DNA of 64,000 nucleotides. It comes from Zhongshania marina. Its GTDB lineage: Bacteria > Pseudomonadota > Gammaproteobacteria > Pseudomonadales > Spongiibacteraceae. How positions within the stretch are numbered: position 1 is the first letter of the stretch; every line of letters begins with the position of its first letter. Shown in pieces: positions 1 through 8,476 of this stretch. The notes beneath the pieces were generated by a model. That model was not told the origin of the DNA, did not search any database, and saw nothing but the letters and a program-made list of their open reading frames with translations. The stretch covers positions 124,001-188,000 of the forward strand of contig NZ_PQGG01000040.1 in the NCBI RefSeq assembly GCF_002915595.1. Direction: 5' to 3'. The translations under genes were made by a program, and so were the position numbers.

Positions 1-1822
1 TCTGCTTATCTTCAACAGAGGCTTTTGCATTAAAGGAAATAACTGGCAGCAACTCCTCCGTACTAGAGAACATTTTTTTCTCAATGACTTCGCGTAATTT
101 TTCGTAGCTGGTCCAGCTTGGATTACGCCCTTCATTTTGCGCCCGTGCCCGCAGCACAAAATTAACGATCTCATTACGGAAATCTTTAGGATTAGCGATT
201 CCCGCAGGCTTCTCAATTTTTTCAAGCTCACCGTTTAATGTGCTGCGATCAAAAATTGCACCGGTCTCAGGATCGCGGTAATCCTCGTCCTGTATCCAGT
301 AATCTGCAAAGGTCACGTAGCGATCAAATATGTTTTGACCGTATTCTGAGTAAGATTCCAAGTAGGAGGTTTGAATCTCTTTCCCAACGTATTCGGCATA
401 GCGCACCGCAAGCCAACCCTTGATGAATTCAAGGTACACACGCTGGGTATCTTCTGGTAATTGCTCACGAAGAATTCGTTGCTCCAACACATACATTAAA
501 TGTACTGGGTTGGCCGCTATCTCTGAGTTGTCGTAATTAAACACCGCCGACAGCACCTTGAATGCAAAGCGGGTCGACATGCCGTTCATGCCCTCATCAA
601 TACCCGCATAATCGCGGTATTCTTGGAAGGATTTGGCTGCAGGGTCGGTGTCTTTCAAGGACTCGCCGTCATAGACCCGCATCTTAGAATATATACTGGA
701 GTTTTCTGGCTCACGCAGGCGCGACAATACCGAAAACTGCGCCAACATTTCCAGCGTTCCCGGTGCACAGGGCGCTTCAGAGAGCGAGCTATGGCGCAGC
801 AGCTTTTTGTAAATTTTAACCTCTTCGGTTACCTGCAAGCAGTAAGGCACTTTTACGATATAAACCCGATCGAGAAACGCTTCGTTATGCTTGTCATTCC
901 GGAAGCTCTGCCACTCAGATTCATTCGAGTGAGCGAGAATCACCCCCTGAAATGGAATGGCCGAAAAGCCCTCAGTACCTTTATAGTTACCCTCTTGGGT
1001 CGCGGTTAATAAAGGGTGCAGCATCTTAATAGGTGCTTTGAACATCTCTACAAATTCAAGCAAACCTTGGTTCGCAAGACACAAGCCACCTGAATAAGAA
1101 TAGGCGTCAGGATCGTCCTGGGCATAGGCCTCTAATTTACGAATATCGACCTTACCCACAAGGGTAGAAATATCTTGGTTATTCTCATCCCCAGGCTCGG
1201 TTTTGGTGACGGCAACCTGTTTCAAAACCGAGGGTTGAATTCTCACCACACGGAATTTGCTCAAATCACCTTCGTATTCTTCAAGGCGTTTGATCGCCCA
1301 AGGCGAGGACAAGCCAGTAAGGTAGCGCTGGGGAATGCCGTACTCCTCTTCCAGCTGCTTGCCGTCGCGCTGTGGGTCAAATAAACCTAGCGGCGACTCA
1401 TTAATTGGCGAGCCTTTAAGAGCATAAATCGGCGCTGCTTCCATTAGCTTTTTGAGGCGTTCAGCAATAGAAGACTTACCACCACCGACGGGGCCGAGCA
1501 AATAAAGTACCTGCTTGCGCTCTTCCAATCCCTGCGCGGCATGTTTAAAGAACGCCACGATCTGGGCAATAACATCTTCTAGCCCGTAGAACTCTTCAAA
1601 CGCGGGGTAGCGCGGAATAAGACGATTAGAAAAAATGCGAGATAAACGCGGGTCTTTGCGGGTGTCGATTAACTCCGGCTCGCCGATGGCGGCCAGCATA
1701 CGCTCAGCAGGGGTTGCGTAAGCAAGTGGGTCTTGACGGCACAGGTCAAGGTAGGCCTCTAGGGACATTTCTTCGTCACGCCCCTTTAGGTATTGCTCAC
1801 GAACATTATCAAGTATGCCCAT
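1..1822 (-). CDS. prkA: PrkA family serine protein kinase, C-terminus cut by window edge
   Basis: Reading from an ATG at 1822 leftwards, an uninterrupted frame of about 607 codons runs off the left edge, so only the last few dozen residues are missing (the family is about 640 aa). The N-terminus (MGILDNVREQYLKGRDEEMS) and the AAA-type Walker A GPVGGGKSS at residues 110-118 are characteristic of PrkA (E. coli YeaG), a cytosolic stress- and starvation-associated Ser/Thr kinase. The C-terminal kinase-like part includes the stretch around FDRYVTFADYWIQDEDYRDP. The start has a good ribosome-binding site (AAGGAG, 7 bases upstream). In relatives yeaH and spoVR follow prkA; they would lie left of this window. 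The identity is secure; the substrate is not predictable from sequence. Confidence 0.95.
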   Translation of the reverse strand, partial: MGILDNVREQYLKGRDEEMSLEAYLDLCRQDPLAYATPAERMLAAIGEPELIDTRKDPRLSRIFSNRLIPRYPAFEEFYGLEDVIAQIVAFFKHAAQGLEERKQVLYLLGPVGGGKSSIAERLKKLMEAAPIYALKGSPINESPLGLFDPQRDGKQLEEEYGIPQRYLTGLSSPWAIKRLEEYEGDLSKFRVVRIQPSVLKQVAVTKTEPGDENNQDISTLVGKVDIRKLEAYAQDDPDAYSYSGGLCLANQGLLEFVEMFKAPIKMLHPLLTATQEGNYKGTEGFSAIPFQGVILAHSNESEWQSFRNDKHNEAFLDRVYIVKVPYCLQVTEEVKIYKKLLRHSSLSEAPCAPGTLEMLAQFSVLSRLREPENSSIYSKMRVYDGESLKDTDPAAKSFQEYRDYAGIDEGMNGMSTRFAFKVLSAVFNYDNSEIAANPVHLMYVLEQRILREQLPEDTQRVYLEFIKGWLAVRYAEYVGKEIQTSYLESYSEYGQNIFDRYVTFADYWIQDEDYRDPETGAIFDRSTLNGELEKIEKPAGIANPKDFRNEIVNFVLRARAQNEGRNPSWTSYEKLREVIEKKMFSSTEELLPVISFNAKASVEDKQ

Positions 1823-2183
1823 CTTTGCAATCTCCTTCAGTGCTGTACTTCGACGTCCAGAATCACCTATCTAAAAGCTAATTCAAAACGCCTTATAAGT
1901 GTGCATGCATCTTTACTCTACTCTGATACGTAGCCGTCATCCAGTTGGTTTATCAATAATTTAGATAAAATTTTTTAAAAAAAAATTACGATATCTTAAA
2001 CATGAACTACGTCGCACCACGGTGAAAATAATCCTGCTAGCAAGAAAAATTCTCTATCTTGGATGCTACCTATTTGGGCGCACAATATACGTATGCCCAC
2101 CTCATTTTAGCGCCTCGGCCCAGCCTAACATCACAACTTAAACCAGCCATAACCCGGCGTATTCAATCCCGGCATAAAGCCAA
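1823..2183. other. Intergenic region upstream of prkA
   Basis: About 360 bases between the prkA start and the stop of the next minus-strand gene. It must carry the prkA promoter. It is A/T-rich, with a run of T and A near 1960-1990. I looked for a sigma-54 -24/-12 element on the minus strand, since E. coli yeaG is known to be under such control, and did not find a convincing one. No RNA gene or small reading frame could be supported. Confidence 0.6.
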
Positions 2184-2888
2184 TTAGCGCTCGATTTGAC
2201 CGAGATTAGCGTGTAATACACTGCCGTTAATCACGGGGTTATTGGCGCAGAAGTACAGGGTTTCTACAATCTCCGCCGGGTCAATCAAGCGCCCATAACT
2301 AACCATCCCCGTAATCGCCGCCATCACTGCAGGATCGTCGCCAAGATTCCCCCGCAGCATCGCCGTGTCGGTAAAGCCCGGACATATGCACGCTGTGTGA
2401 ATACCCAGCCCGACAAGATCTTGCGTCGTCGCCCGCATCAAGCCAACAACACCGTGCTTGCTCGCAATATAAGATGCACAACCCGCCACCGCCTTTTCAC
2501 TGAGTGTAGATCCCATATACAAAATTGCCGAACCTGCTTTCATCCACGGAATCAAGCGACTATTTAATTGCTGTGGCGCAATTAAGTTGACCTGCAACAC
2601 CTCGGCAAAATTTTCTGCTGACAAATCCCTCACTGTATCGCCATCGTGGCGAGCCGCGTTATGGAGTAGCACCACACTGTCTGCGGCCTTAACTATGGCC
2701 TCTAACTCGTGAATGCAATTATCCAGCCAATCGCGTTTTTGCATGTCTACGCCAATGTGCTCCGCACCGACCAAGTCAATAGCGCGGCGAGACAGATTAA
2801 TCACCCGATACCCTTCAGCCAGAAAGCGTTTCGCGGTGGCGTAGCCAATACCTTGACTACCACCGCTGAGTATTAAAACTTTGCTCAT
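2184..2888 (-). CDS. Short-chain dehydrogenase/reductase, possibly pterin-linked
   Basis: A 234-aa classical SDR. The Rossmann motif GGSQGIG lies at residues 9-15, the HNAA motif (NNAG equivalent) in the middle, a Ser upstream, and the catalytic YIASK further on. It should therefore be a cytosolic NAD(P)-dependent oxidoreductase. Its upstream neighbour, 122 bp away on the same strand, is a 6-pyruvoyltetrahydropterin-synthase-family protein. An SDR next to such an enzyme recalls sepiapterin or dihydromonapterin reductases, which belong to the same superfamily. That substrate assignment is inference from context; no substrate-specific motif was recognised. The ATG at 2888 is preceded only by a weak GAGAA ribosome site. 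Confidence 0.85.
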   Translation of the reverse strand: MSKVLILSGGSQGIGYATAKRFLAEGYRVINLSRRAIDLVGAEHIGVDMQKRDWLDNCIHELEAIVKAADSVVLLHNAARHDGDTVRDLSAENFAEVLQVNLIAPQQLNSRLIPWMKAGSAILYMGSTLSEKAVAGCASYIASKHGVVGLMRATTQDLVGLGIHTACICPGFTDTAMLRGNLGDDPAVMAAITGMVSYGRLIDPAEIVETLYFCANNPVINGSVLHANLGQIER

Positions 2889-3010
2889 GGGTTATTCTCG
2901 TTTAGTAAATAATAGGAAGGTTTAAGGTGCCATCGTAAACGCAATGCCATAGCTAGCTCGCCCGGTGCACCATTATGGAATGGCGATAATTGCCGCACGG
3001 CAATAGCGCG

Positions 3011-3508
3011 TTAGTCTCGTGTCCAGCTTGCAGAACCCCACTGCCCAGGGCCAGAGGACACTTTCATCACCAGCTCCCGTATCTCGTTGCCCTCAATAAA
3101 CGGCGCATCGGTAAGCAGCAATTCAAGCAAGTAGCGAGCGAACTCCTCTACAGTGGTATTGCGCACGGGTAAAACGAGGGTATCGGACTGCAGAAATGGA
3201 ATTTCTTCGCCGTTAAACTCGGCAATATAAAAATTACCTCGTTCCACAACCCGCATATAGGGTGATTCGGCGGGTAGCAGAGTATATTCGTCCAAACTCG
3301 CGCACAGTTTGCGCAGGCGCGTTTTGATTTCGACATAGCTAAAGCACATGCCGTTATCACCCACATCAGCAGTCAGTAATAAACTGACCTTAAAGTTGTG
3401 GCCATGAAGGCGCTCGCGGTCTGTTGCTGAAAAGATGGTGAAGTGGGCACCGGAGAATTTTAGGTCTTCTTTGCTAATTTCTATGTTGGTGTAGGCTTTT
3501 ACAGGCAT
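3011..3508 (-). CDS. 6-pyruvoyltetrahydropterin synthase / QueD family protein
   Basis: A PTPS-fold (COG0720) enzyme of 165 aa. Zinc-ligand histidines are visible in FSGAHF and in the HGHNF motif. The usual catalytic Cys of QueD (CxxxHGH) is absent: the residues before the motif read DRERLHGH, giving ExxHGH. In the family literature an ExxHGH signature marks the PTPS-III group, which can substitute for dihydroneopterin aldolase (FolB) in folate synthesis; I recall this signature rather than having checked it. An SDR follows in the same direction, which suggests a small pterin module. The start is ambiguous: ATG at 3508 (AAGGA 12 bases upstream, long) or an in-frame GTG at 3517 (AAGGA only 3 bases away). 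The family is clear, the exact product is not. Confidence 0.82.
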   Translation of the reverse strand: MPVKAYTNIEISKEDLKFSGAHFTIFSATDRERLHGHNFKVSLLLTADVGDNGMCFSYVEIKTRLRKLCASLDEYTLLPAESPYMRVVERGNFYIAEFNGEEIPFLQSDTLVLPVRNTTVEEFARYLLELLLTDAPFIEGNEIRELVMKVSSGPGQWGSASWTRD

Positions 3509-3631
3509 TACACTCACTATTCCTTATTGGCTCATTATTTTTTCTATCTGATCACGACCTCGGCGACGCCAGCGTCCTGAGGGGTGTTTGCTGCATATAG
3601 CTTAACCCAGCGCCACCAAGCCTTGCACCCC

Positions 3632-4153
3632 TTACTTATTGTATTCCACGAGGGAAGCCACCACCCTCGCCAATAGCCCTGCCTCGTCTAAATCGCTGCC
3701 ATCGACGCTAATATCTGCATAGCGGCGATAAAGCGGCAAGCGCTCAGTGTACACACCCTGCAAATCCTGACCAGGAGGGCCCGCAATTCCGCGCTCAGAG
3801 AAGTTGCTTACCCGCCGTATGATCTCAGCCAGAGGAATATCAATGAAAACACAGGGGCCAAATTGCCCTATGTGAGTCATCGCCGCAGCGCTATACACCG
3901 CACTCCCCCCTGTGGCGACCACCTTGTTTGAAAAGTCACTACTCTGTAACACATCCGCTTCTATTTTTCGCAGCGCTTGGTAGCCGTGCATATCCAAAAT
4001 AGCCTGCAGGCTTTTTCCCTCTCGCTGCTCGATGAGACGGTCGGTATCGACAAAGTCCTGGCCACGAGCAATCGCTAAAGCCTGACCAATGGTTGACTTA
4101 CCCGCGCCAGGCATACCAATAAGCACAACGCTGGATGGCGCATTTTCGGACAT
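3632..4153 (-). CDS. Shikimate-kinase-like P-loop kinase
   Basis: A 173-aa nucleoside-triphosphate-binding kinase of the AroK/AroL fold. The Walker A motif GMPGAGKST is at residues 13-21, DTD follows at about 37-39, and VATGGSAV marks the shikimate-contact loop. True AroK has GGG where this has GGS. The lid segment reads SERGIAGPPGQD and lacks the RPLL motif that supplies the lid arginine in AroK. The gene is not next to aroB, where the housekeeping aroK normally sits. It may be a second shikimate kinase or a related small-molecule kinase with another substrate. The ATG at 4153 has AGG 7 bases upstream. Fold assignment is secure, substrate less so. Confidence 0.7.
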   Translation of the reverse strand: MSENAPSSVVLIGMPGAGKSTIGQALAIARGQDFVDTDRLIEQREGKSLQAILDMHGYQALRKIEADVLQSSDFSNKVVATGGSAVYSAAAMTHIGQFGPCVFIDIPLAEIIRRVSNFSERGIAGPPGQDLQGVYTERLPLYRRYADISVDGSDLDEAGLLARVVASLVEYNK

Positions 4154-4235
4154 ATAACGACCTATTCATCACAATCATTAGCTGGGGTTTTACAGTGCCA
4201 CAAAACCTTGACCGCAAACACATAAAACCGCAAAC

Positions 4236-4269
4236 AAAAAAAAGACGGTAGCTATCGAAATAACTACCG
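4236..4269 (-). terminator. Rho-independent terminator of the valine operon
   Basis: CGGTAG (4246-4251) and CTACCG (4264-4269) form a stem. On the minus strand the stem is followed by TCTTTTTTTT (4236-4245). It lies just downstream of mmsB, the last gene of the operon. Confidence 0.75.
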
Positions 4270-4299
4270 CCAAAGCTACTACTTGAAGGGAACTGGATG

Positions 4300-4332
4300 A
4301 AGCTATAGCGAGGCAATTCCTCGCTATAGCTT
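4300..4332 (-). repeat. Perfect 14-bp inverted repeat overlapping the mmsB stop codon
   Basis: AAGCTATAGCGAGG (4300-4313) and CCTCGCTATAGCTT (4319-4332) pair perfectly around a 5-base loop. The stem takes in the last bases of the mmsB stop codon. No T-run follows on either strand, so it is not a classical terminator by itself. It sits about 30 bases before the T-run terminator and may protect the 3' end of the mRNA. Confidence 0.8.
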
Positions 4333-5215
4333 AAGACTGAAACATTTCTAAAATTGAAGAGAAATCACGCTGAGCGTTGCCCTTAGACGAGAACGATGCA
4401 TATAGACTGCGCGCTAGAGCACCCATTGGTACCGAGCTCTGCGTAGCTAGACTATTTTCCATTGCCAAACCAAGATCTTTTAGCATTAGCTGAACCATGA
4501 AGCCCGGCTTGTAATCATTTGATGCAGGCGCTGTTGGCATAACATCTGGATACGGGTTGTAGTTCTCTAATGACCAGTTTTTACCAGAGCTATTCAGCAT
4601 AATCTCTGACAAGACCTTAGGATCTAGGCCATTATTCGCGCCCAGTTGTAAGGCCTCTGCGGTACCGACCATATGCACAGCCAATAGCATATTGTTACAG
4701 ATCTTGGCGATTTGACCGGCGCCATGGTCGCCAGCATGGAATATATTTTTACCCATGCCCTCTAACACTAACTTACCACGAGCAAAGCCGTCCGCGCTGC
4801 CGCCACACATAAAGGCCAAGGTGCCAGCCTGAGCCGCTTTAACGCCACCAGATACCGGCGCATCAATCATTTGCAGACCGCGCGCAGCCGCTGCCTCACC
4901 AACACGACGAGCGGTTTCTGCGTCGATGGTACTGCAATCCATAAACAAGGTGCCATCTGCAGCTTTGGCGATAAGCCCCTCTTCACCTAAATACAATCCA
5001 GCAACATGCTTGCCTGCTGGCAGCATAGTGATCACGGTATCTGCACCCGCTAAAGCCTCAAGCGCGCTAGCTGCCTTGCCAGCACCCTGAGCAACAACGG
5101 CGTCCATTGCAGCTTCTACCAAGTCAAATACCGTCACCTGATGACCAGCCTTGACCAAATTGGCAGCCATTGGCCCGCCCATATTACCCAAACCAATAAA
5201 CGCTACCTTAGCCAT
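4331..5215 (-). CDS. mmsB: 3-hydroxyisobutyrate dehydrogenase
   Basis: A beta-hydroxyacid dehydrogenase that oxidises 3-hydroxyisobutyrate to methylmalonate semialdehyde with NAD in valine breakdown. The N-terminal Rossmann motif GLGNMGGPMA, the substrate-loop motif DAPVSGG and the catalytic-lysine region GQIAKICNN are all present. The length (294 aa) is typical. The ATG at 5215 was chosen because AGGTGAG lies 4 bases upstream; an in-frame GTG at 5224 has no such site and forms part of that ribosome site. It is the last gene of a four-gene operon with the acyl-CoA dehydrogenase, enoyl-CoA hydratase and 3-hydroxyisobutyryl-CoA hydrolase, whose products act in the order needed. Strong hairpins follow its stop codon. 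Confidence 0.93.
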   Translation of the reverse strand: MAKVAFIGLGNMGGPMAANLVKAGHQVTVFDLVEAAMDAVVAQGAGKAASALEALAGADTVITMLPAGKHVAGLYLGEEGLIAKAADGTLFMDCSTIDAETARRVGEAAAARGLQMIDAPVSGGVKAAQAGTLAFMCGGSADGFARGKLVLEGMGKNIFHAGDHGAGQIAKICNNMLLAVHMVGTAEALQLGANNGLDPKVLSEIMLNSSGKNWSLENYNPYPDVMPTAPASNDYKPGFMVQLMLKDLGLAMENSLATQSSVPMGALARSLYASFSSKGNAQRDFSSILEMFQS

Positions 5216-5336
5216 AATACTCACCTGTTTATTAGACTGCGGGCACTCTAATGAGCCCCCGTTTGATGTAAAAAATGAGACAGCCGAAACCGCCTCAAAA
5301 CTTGTATCCCTTTACCTTGCCGGTGCCGAACTCGCC

Positions 5337-6458
5337 TTAAAGATTACTCAAAGGGTTGTCTGGCCACGGTGCCGTAAAGTGATGTTCAATCAATTCCTGC
5401 GGTACTTCTGCCGGCGATGTGTGCTGCCAAGCGGGGTTTTTGTCCTTGTCTATCAACAAAGCGCGCACGCCCTCAGCAAACTCAGGCTGACGAATAATCG
5501 TTGTCGACAACAAGGCCTCAGCCTGAAAGGCAGCTTTCAAGCTCAAGCCCTTACAGCGTCGCAACTGCTCTGCAATCAAACGCGCGCTAAGTGGTGAGCC
5601 AGAGGCCAAAGTTGCCGCCGCCTTCTGAACCCAAGGATTGTCGGATTGGGCTGCGATAATATTATTAATCACCCCCAAATCGTCCTCAGCCGTGCACAGC
5701 GCCTCGATTTCGGCGGCCGCCGCCTCAACATTACCCGCTGGTAAAGCCGCTTTAGAGCGAGCTGCAAAACCAGCCATCAAATCAAATACACGCTCTTGGT
5801 TTTCAGCCACGCCAGTAGACCAAACCGTGTTGGTTAATGCGTTTAGCACCTCGCCAGCGTACTCATGCTCAATAAAGCCCTCGGCCAAACCAAGGTATAA
5901 GGCATCAGCAGCATTAAACGACGCTCCCGTCAAAGCGAGAAACAAACCGCTGTGACCAGGCATGCGATTTAAGAAATAGCTACCACCCACATCTGGATAC
6001 AGGCCAATGGTAATTTCAGGCATGGCAAGGCGAGTTTTTTCGGTAACAACGCGATAGCTGCCCGCCGCAAACACCCCCATGCCGCCACCCATAACAATAC
6101 CGTGACCCCAAACGATGACCGGCTTGTCGAATTGATGCAGCAAATAATCAACACGATATTCCTGCTCAAAAAATGCTTCCGCATATTCACAGGGGCCACC
6201 GGGCTGCTCAATCGATGACTTGTATAAAGCCTGAACATCACCGCCAGCACACAGTGCTTTCTGGCCAGCGCCGTGAATAAAGACACAGGCAATATCGCTG
6301 CGATCACGCCATTCACGGAGTTTTACCAGCATCAACTCAACCATATTCAGGGTGAGTGAATTCAGCGTCTTCTCTACATTCAGCGTAATAACACCAACTG
6401 CAGGGCCACTGGCGGAGCGGCGCTCTTCGAATAAAACTTCTTCTACGTGGCCAGTCAT
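5337..6458 (-). CDS. 3-hydroxyisobutyryl-CoA hydrolase (crotonase fold)
   Basis: A 373-aa crotonase-superfamily enzyme of the HIBYL-CoA hydrolase type, which removes CoA from 3-hydroxyisobutyryl-CoA so that toxic methacrylyl-CoA does not build up. Diagnostic stretches are ALCAGGDV (oxyanion hole), GIVMGGGMG, and MPEITIGLYPDVGGSYFLNR, which carries the catalytic Glu and Asp of this subgroup. The ATG at 6458 overlaps the preceding stop codon as TAATG, indicating translational coupling; a GTG at 6473 is less likely. GGAAG lies 8 bases before the ATG. Its place between enoyl-CoA hydratase and mmsB fits the valine pathway step exactly. A gap of about 120 bp separates it from mmsB. Confidence 0.92.
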   Translation of the reverse strand: MTGHVEEVLFEERRSASGPAVGVITLNVEKTLNSLTLNMVELMLVKLREWRDRSDIACVFIHGAGQKALCAGGDVQALYKSSIEQPGGPCEYAEAFFEQEYRVDYLLHQFDKPVIVWGHGIVMGGGMGVFAAGSYRVVTEKTRLAMPEITIGLYPDVGGSYFLNRMPGHSGLFLALTGASFNAADALYLGLAEGFIEHEYAGEVLNALTNTVWSTGVAENQERVFDLMAGFAARSKAALPAGNVEAAAAEIEALCTAEDDLGVINNIIAAQSDNPWVQKAAATLASGSPLSARLIAEQLRRCKGLSLKAAFQAEALLSTTIIRQPEFAEGVRALLIDKDKNPAWQHTSPAEVPQELIEHHFTAPWPDNPLSNL

Positions 6459-7249
6459 TAGGCGTTCTTCCACTCTGGGCTGCGTTTTTCAAGGAATGCG
6501 TTCACACCTTCTTTTTGGTCCAAGGTGTCAAACAACTGAATGAAGCGCTCACGCTCTAATAGCAAACCCTGTGGCATTACGGCTTCGCGTGGTTTGTGAA
6601 TCAGCTCTTTACAGAAAGTCACCGATACTGGGCTCTGCTGAGCAACCTGTGCCGCCAATGCCAGCGCCACGGTTTTAGCCGTACCGGATTCAACAACTTC
6701 CTCAACCAAACCTAAGCTCAAAGCCTTGTCAGCTTTAACACGCTCGCCGCATAAAATGATGCGCTTCGCCCAGCCCGGACCAACCAGGGCAGTCAAACGC
6801 TGAGTACCACCAGCGCAGGGCAGCAGACCCACTTTCGCTTCTGGCAGAGCCAACTGCGCATGGGTTTCAGCAATGCGGATGTCGCAGGCCAGAGCGCATT
6901 CCAAACCGCCACCCATAGCAAAGCCATTGATTGCCGCAATCGAAACACCACGGAAGTCAGCCAATGCTTCAAAAGCCTGACCAAATTTTAAACCGATATC
7001 CTGCGCAACCGCTTTGTCACCGCTGGCAAACATTTTTAAATCCGCACCCGCTGAGAAGAATTTCTCACCCGCGCCGGTAATAACAAGGCTGTAAATATTT
7101 TTGTCGGCATTCAAGTTGGCGATCAACTCGCGCATACCGCTCAAAGACTCAGCATCCCACGTGTTTGCACCAGGATTATCGATAGTAATCAAAGCGGTGT
7201 GGTCAATGATCTCTACTTTTAGTTTTTCTGTTGGGCTGTAGTTGCTCAC
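6458..7249 (-). CDS. Enoyl-CoA hydratase (methacrylyl-CoA hydratase role)
   Basis: A 263-aa crotonase. The oxyanion-hole motifs KFFSAGADLKMF and GFAMGGGLE and the two catalytic glutamates (GGGLECAL and ALPEAKVGLLP) are visible. In this operon it should hydrate methacrylyl-CoA to 3-hydroxyisobutyryl-CoA, although other short enoyl-CoAs are possible substrates. The start is a GTG at 7249 that overlaps the upstream acyl-CoA dehydrogenase stop as GTGA, so translation is coupled. Its own stop overlaps the next ATG. The family is certain; substrate preference is inferred from the neighbours. Confidence 0.92.
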   Translation of the reverse strand: MSNYSPTEKLKVEIIDHTALITIDNPGANTWDAESLSGMRELIANLNADKNIYSLVITGAGEKFFSAGADLKMFASGDKAVAQDIGLKFGQAFEALADFRGVSIAAINGFAMGGGLECALACDIRIAETHAQLALPEAKVGLLPCAGGTQRLTALVGPGWAKRIILCGERVKADKALSLGLVEEVVESGTAKTVALALAAQVAQQSPVSVTFCKELIHKPREAVMPQGLLLERERFIQLFDTLDQKEGVNAFLEKRSPEWKNA

Positions 7250-8406
7250 TTAATAACCTCCAAGGCGCCATCTATTAATAAACGTCGGCCAATAATGACC
7301 CGCATAATTTCATTTGTACCCTCTAGAATCTGATGAACGCGACTGTCACGAACATGGCGCTCTAGTGGGTATTCCTTAATGTACCCGTAACCGCCATGCA
7401 ATTGCAGGGCGTCATTACAGATTGTAAAACACACATCGGTAGCAAAACGTTTTGCCATTGCACAATACGTACTGGCATCTGGGTCGCCGCTATCAAGCTT
7501 GAATGCAGCCAAACGTACCATTTGTCGCGCCGCCACAAGATCGGTGGTCATGTCTGCCAGTTTAAATTGAGTATTTTGGAAATCGGCAATCGCCTGGCCA
7601 AACTGCCTACGCTCTTTCACGTATTCAATGGTGGTCTCCAGTGCGGCTTGGGCGGTACCAATTGAGCAGGTAGCGATATTAATACGCCCGCCATCCAAGC
7701 CCTTCATGGCAATCTTAAAGCCTTGGCCTTCGCTGCCGAGCATATTTGCGGCAGGAACCACCACGTCTTCAAAACTAACGGTGCGGGTCGGCTGACTATT
7801 CCAACCCATTTTTTCTTCTTTCTTACCGTAGCTTACGCCCGGCGCATTCGCTGGAATCGCAAAGGCGCTAATGCCCTTAGGGCCGTCGCCACCGGTGCGC
7901 AACATCACAACCAATAGATCGGTCGAACCCGCGCCGGAAATAAACATTTTGCTGCCGTTAACAATATAGTTGTCGCCCTCAGCACGGGCTGTACTGCGGA
8001 GGTTGCCGGCATCTGAACCTGCGTTGGGCTCAGTTAAACAGTAAGAAGCCAGCTTCTCACCCATCACCAAATCGCCGCACCACTCTTCTATCAAAGCGGG
8101 TTTACCGTAAGTGCCCACCATACTGGTGGCCATATTGTGAATGGTCAAAAATGCAGCGGTTGAGGTACAGCCCCGCGCGAGCTCTTCAACAATGACGCTG
8201 GTATCCAAGCGGCTCATACCCAAGCCGCCGGCATCTTCCGGCGTATACATACCCATAAAGCCCAGCTCGCCGGCTTGCTTTAGCGCGTCTTTAGGAAATA
8301 TATGTTCTGCGTCCCACTGGGCCGCATTTGGCTTAAACACGCCGTCTGCAAATGACCGCGCACTTTCGGCGAACGCTTTTTGGTCGTCAGAAAGATTAAA
8401 GTCCAT
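7246..8406 (-). CDS. Acyl-CoA dehydrogenase, probably isobutyryl-CoA dehydrogenase
   Basis: A 386-aa FAD flavoprotein that introduces the double bond into a short or branched acyl-CoA. Family motifs are present: YCLTEPNAGSDA (FAD/substrate), ISGAGSTDLLVVM, RRQFGQ, LQLHGGYGYIKEYPLER, and HQILEGTNEIMR, which supplies the catalytic Glu as in isobutyryl-CoA dehydrogenase. The gene order ahead of enoyl-CoA hydratase, hydroxyisobutyryl-CoA hydrolase and mmsB points to isobutyryl-CoA as substrate. Electrons would go to electron-transfer flavoprotein, encoded elsewhere. Its start is 70 bp downstream of the acylating aldehyde dehydrogenase, with an attenuator-like hairpin between them. Confidence 0.92.
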   Translation of the reverse strand: MDFNLSDDQKAFAESARSFADGVFKPNAAQWDAEHIFPKDALKQAGELGFMGMYTPEDAGGLGMSRLDTSVIVEELARGCTSTAAFLTIHNMATSMVGTYGKPALIEEWCGDLVMGEKLASYCLTEPNAGSDAGNLRSTARAEGDNYIVNGSKMFISGAGSTDLLVVMLRTGGDGPKGISAFAIPANAPGVSYGKKEEKMGWNSQPTRTVSFEDVVVPAANMLGSEGQGFKIAMKGLDGGRINIATCSIGTAQAALETTIEYVKERRQFGQAIADFQNTQFKLADMTTDLVAARQMVRLAAFKLDSGDPDASTYCAMAKRFATDVCFTICNDALQLHGGYGYIKEYPLERHVRDSRVHQILEGTNEIMRVIIGRRLLIDGALEVIK

Positions 8407-8434
8407 GTTGTTCTCTTTTTATTTACACCCAAAT

Positions 8435-8464
8435 AATGCAAAACGCCGCAATAAAGCGGCGTTT
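8435..8464 (-). terminator. Hairpin between aldehyde dehydrogenase and valine operon
   Basis: AAACGCCGC (8441-8449) and GCGGCGTTT (8456-8464) form a perfect 9-bp stem with a 6-base loop. On the minus strand it is followed by a short T-rich stretch (TGCATTATTT). It could partly end transcription from the upstream aldehyde dehydrogenase gene and so set the level of the four downstream genes. Confidence 0.6.
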
Positions 8465-8476
8465 ACACGCGACTTC

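Noticed and set aside
1823-2183. Possible sigma-54 element upstream of prkA
   Set aside because: E. coli yeaG is under such control, but no GG-N10-GC site with good flanks was found here.
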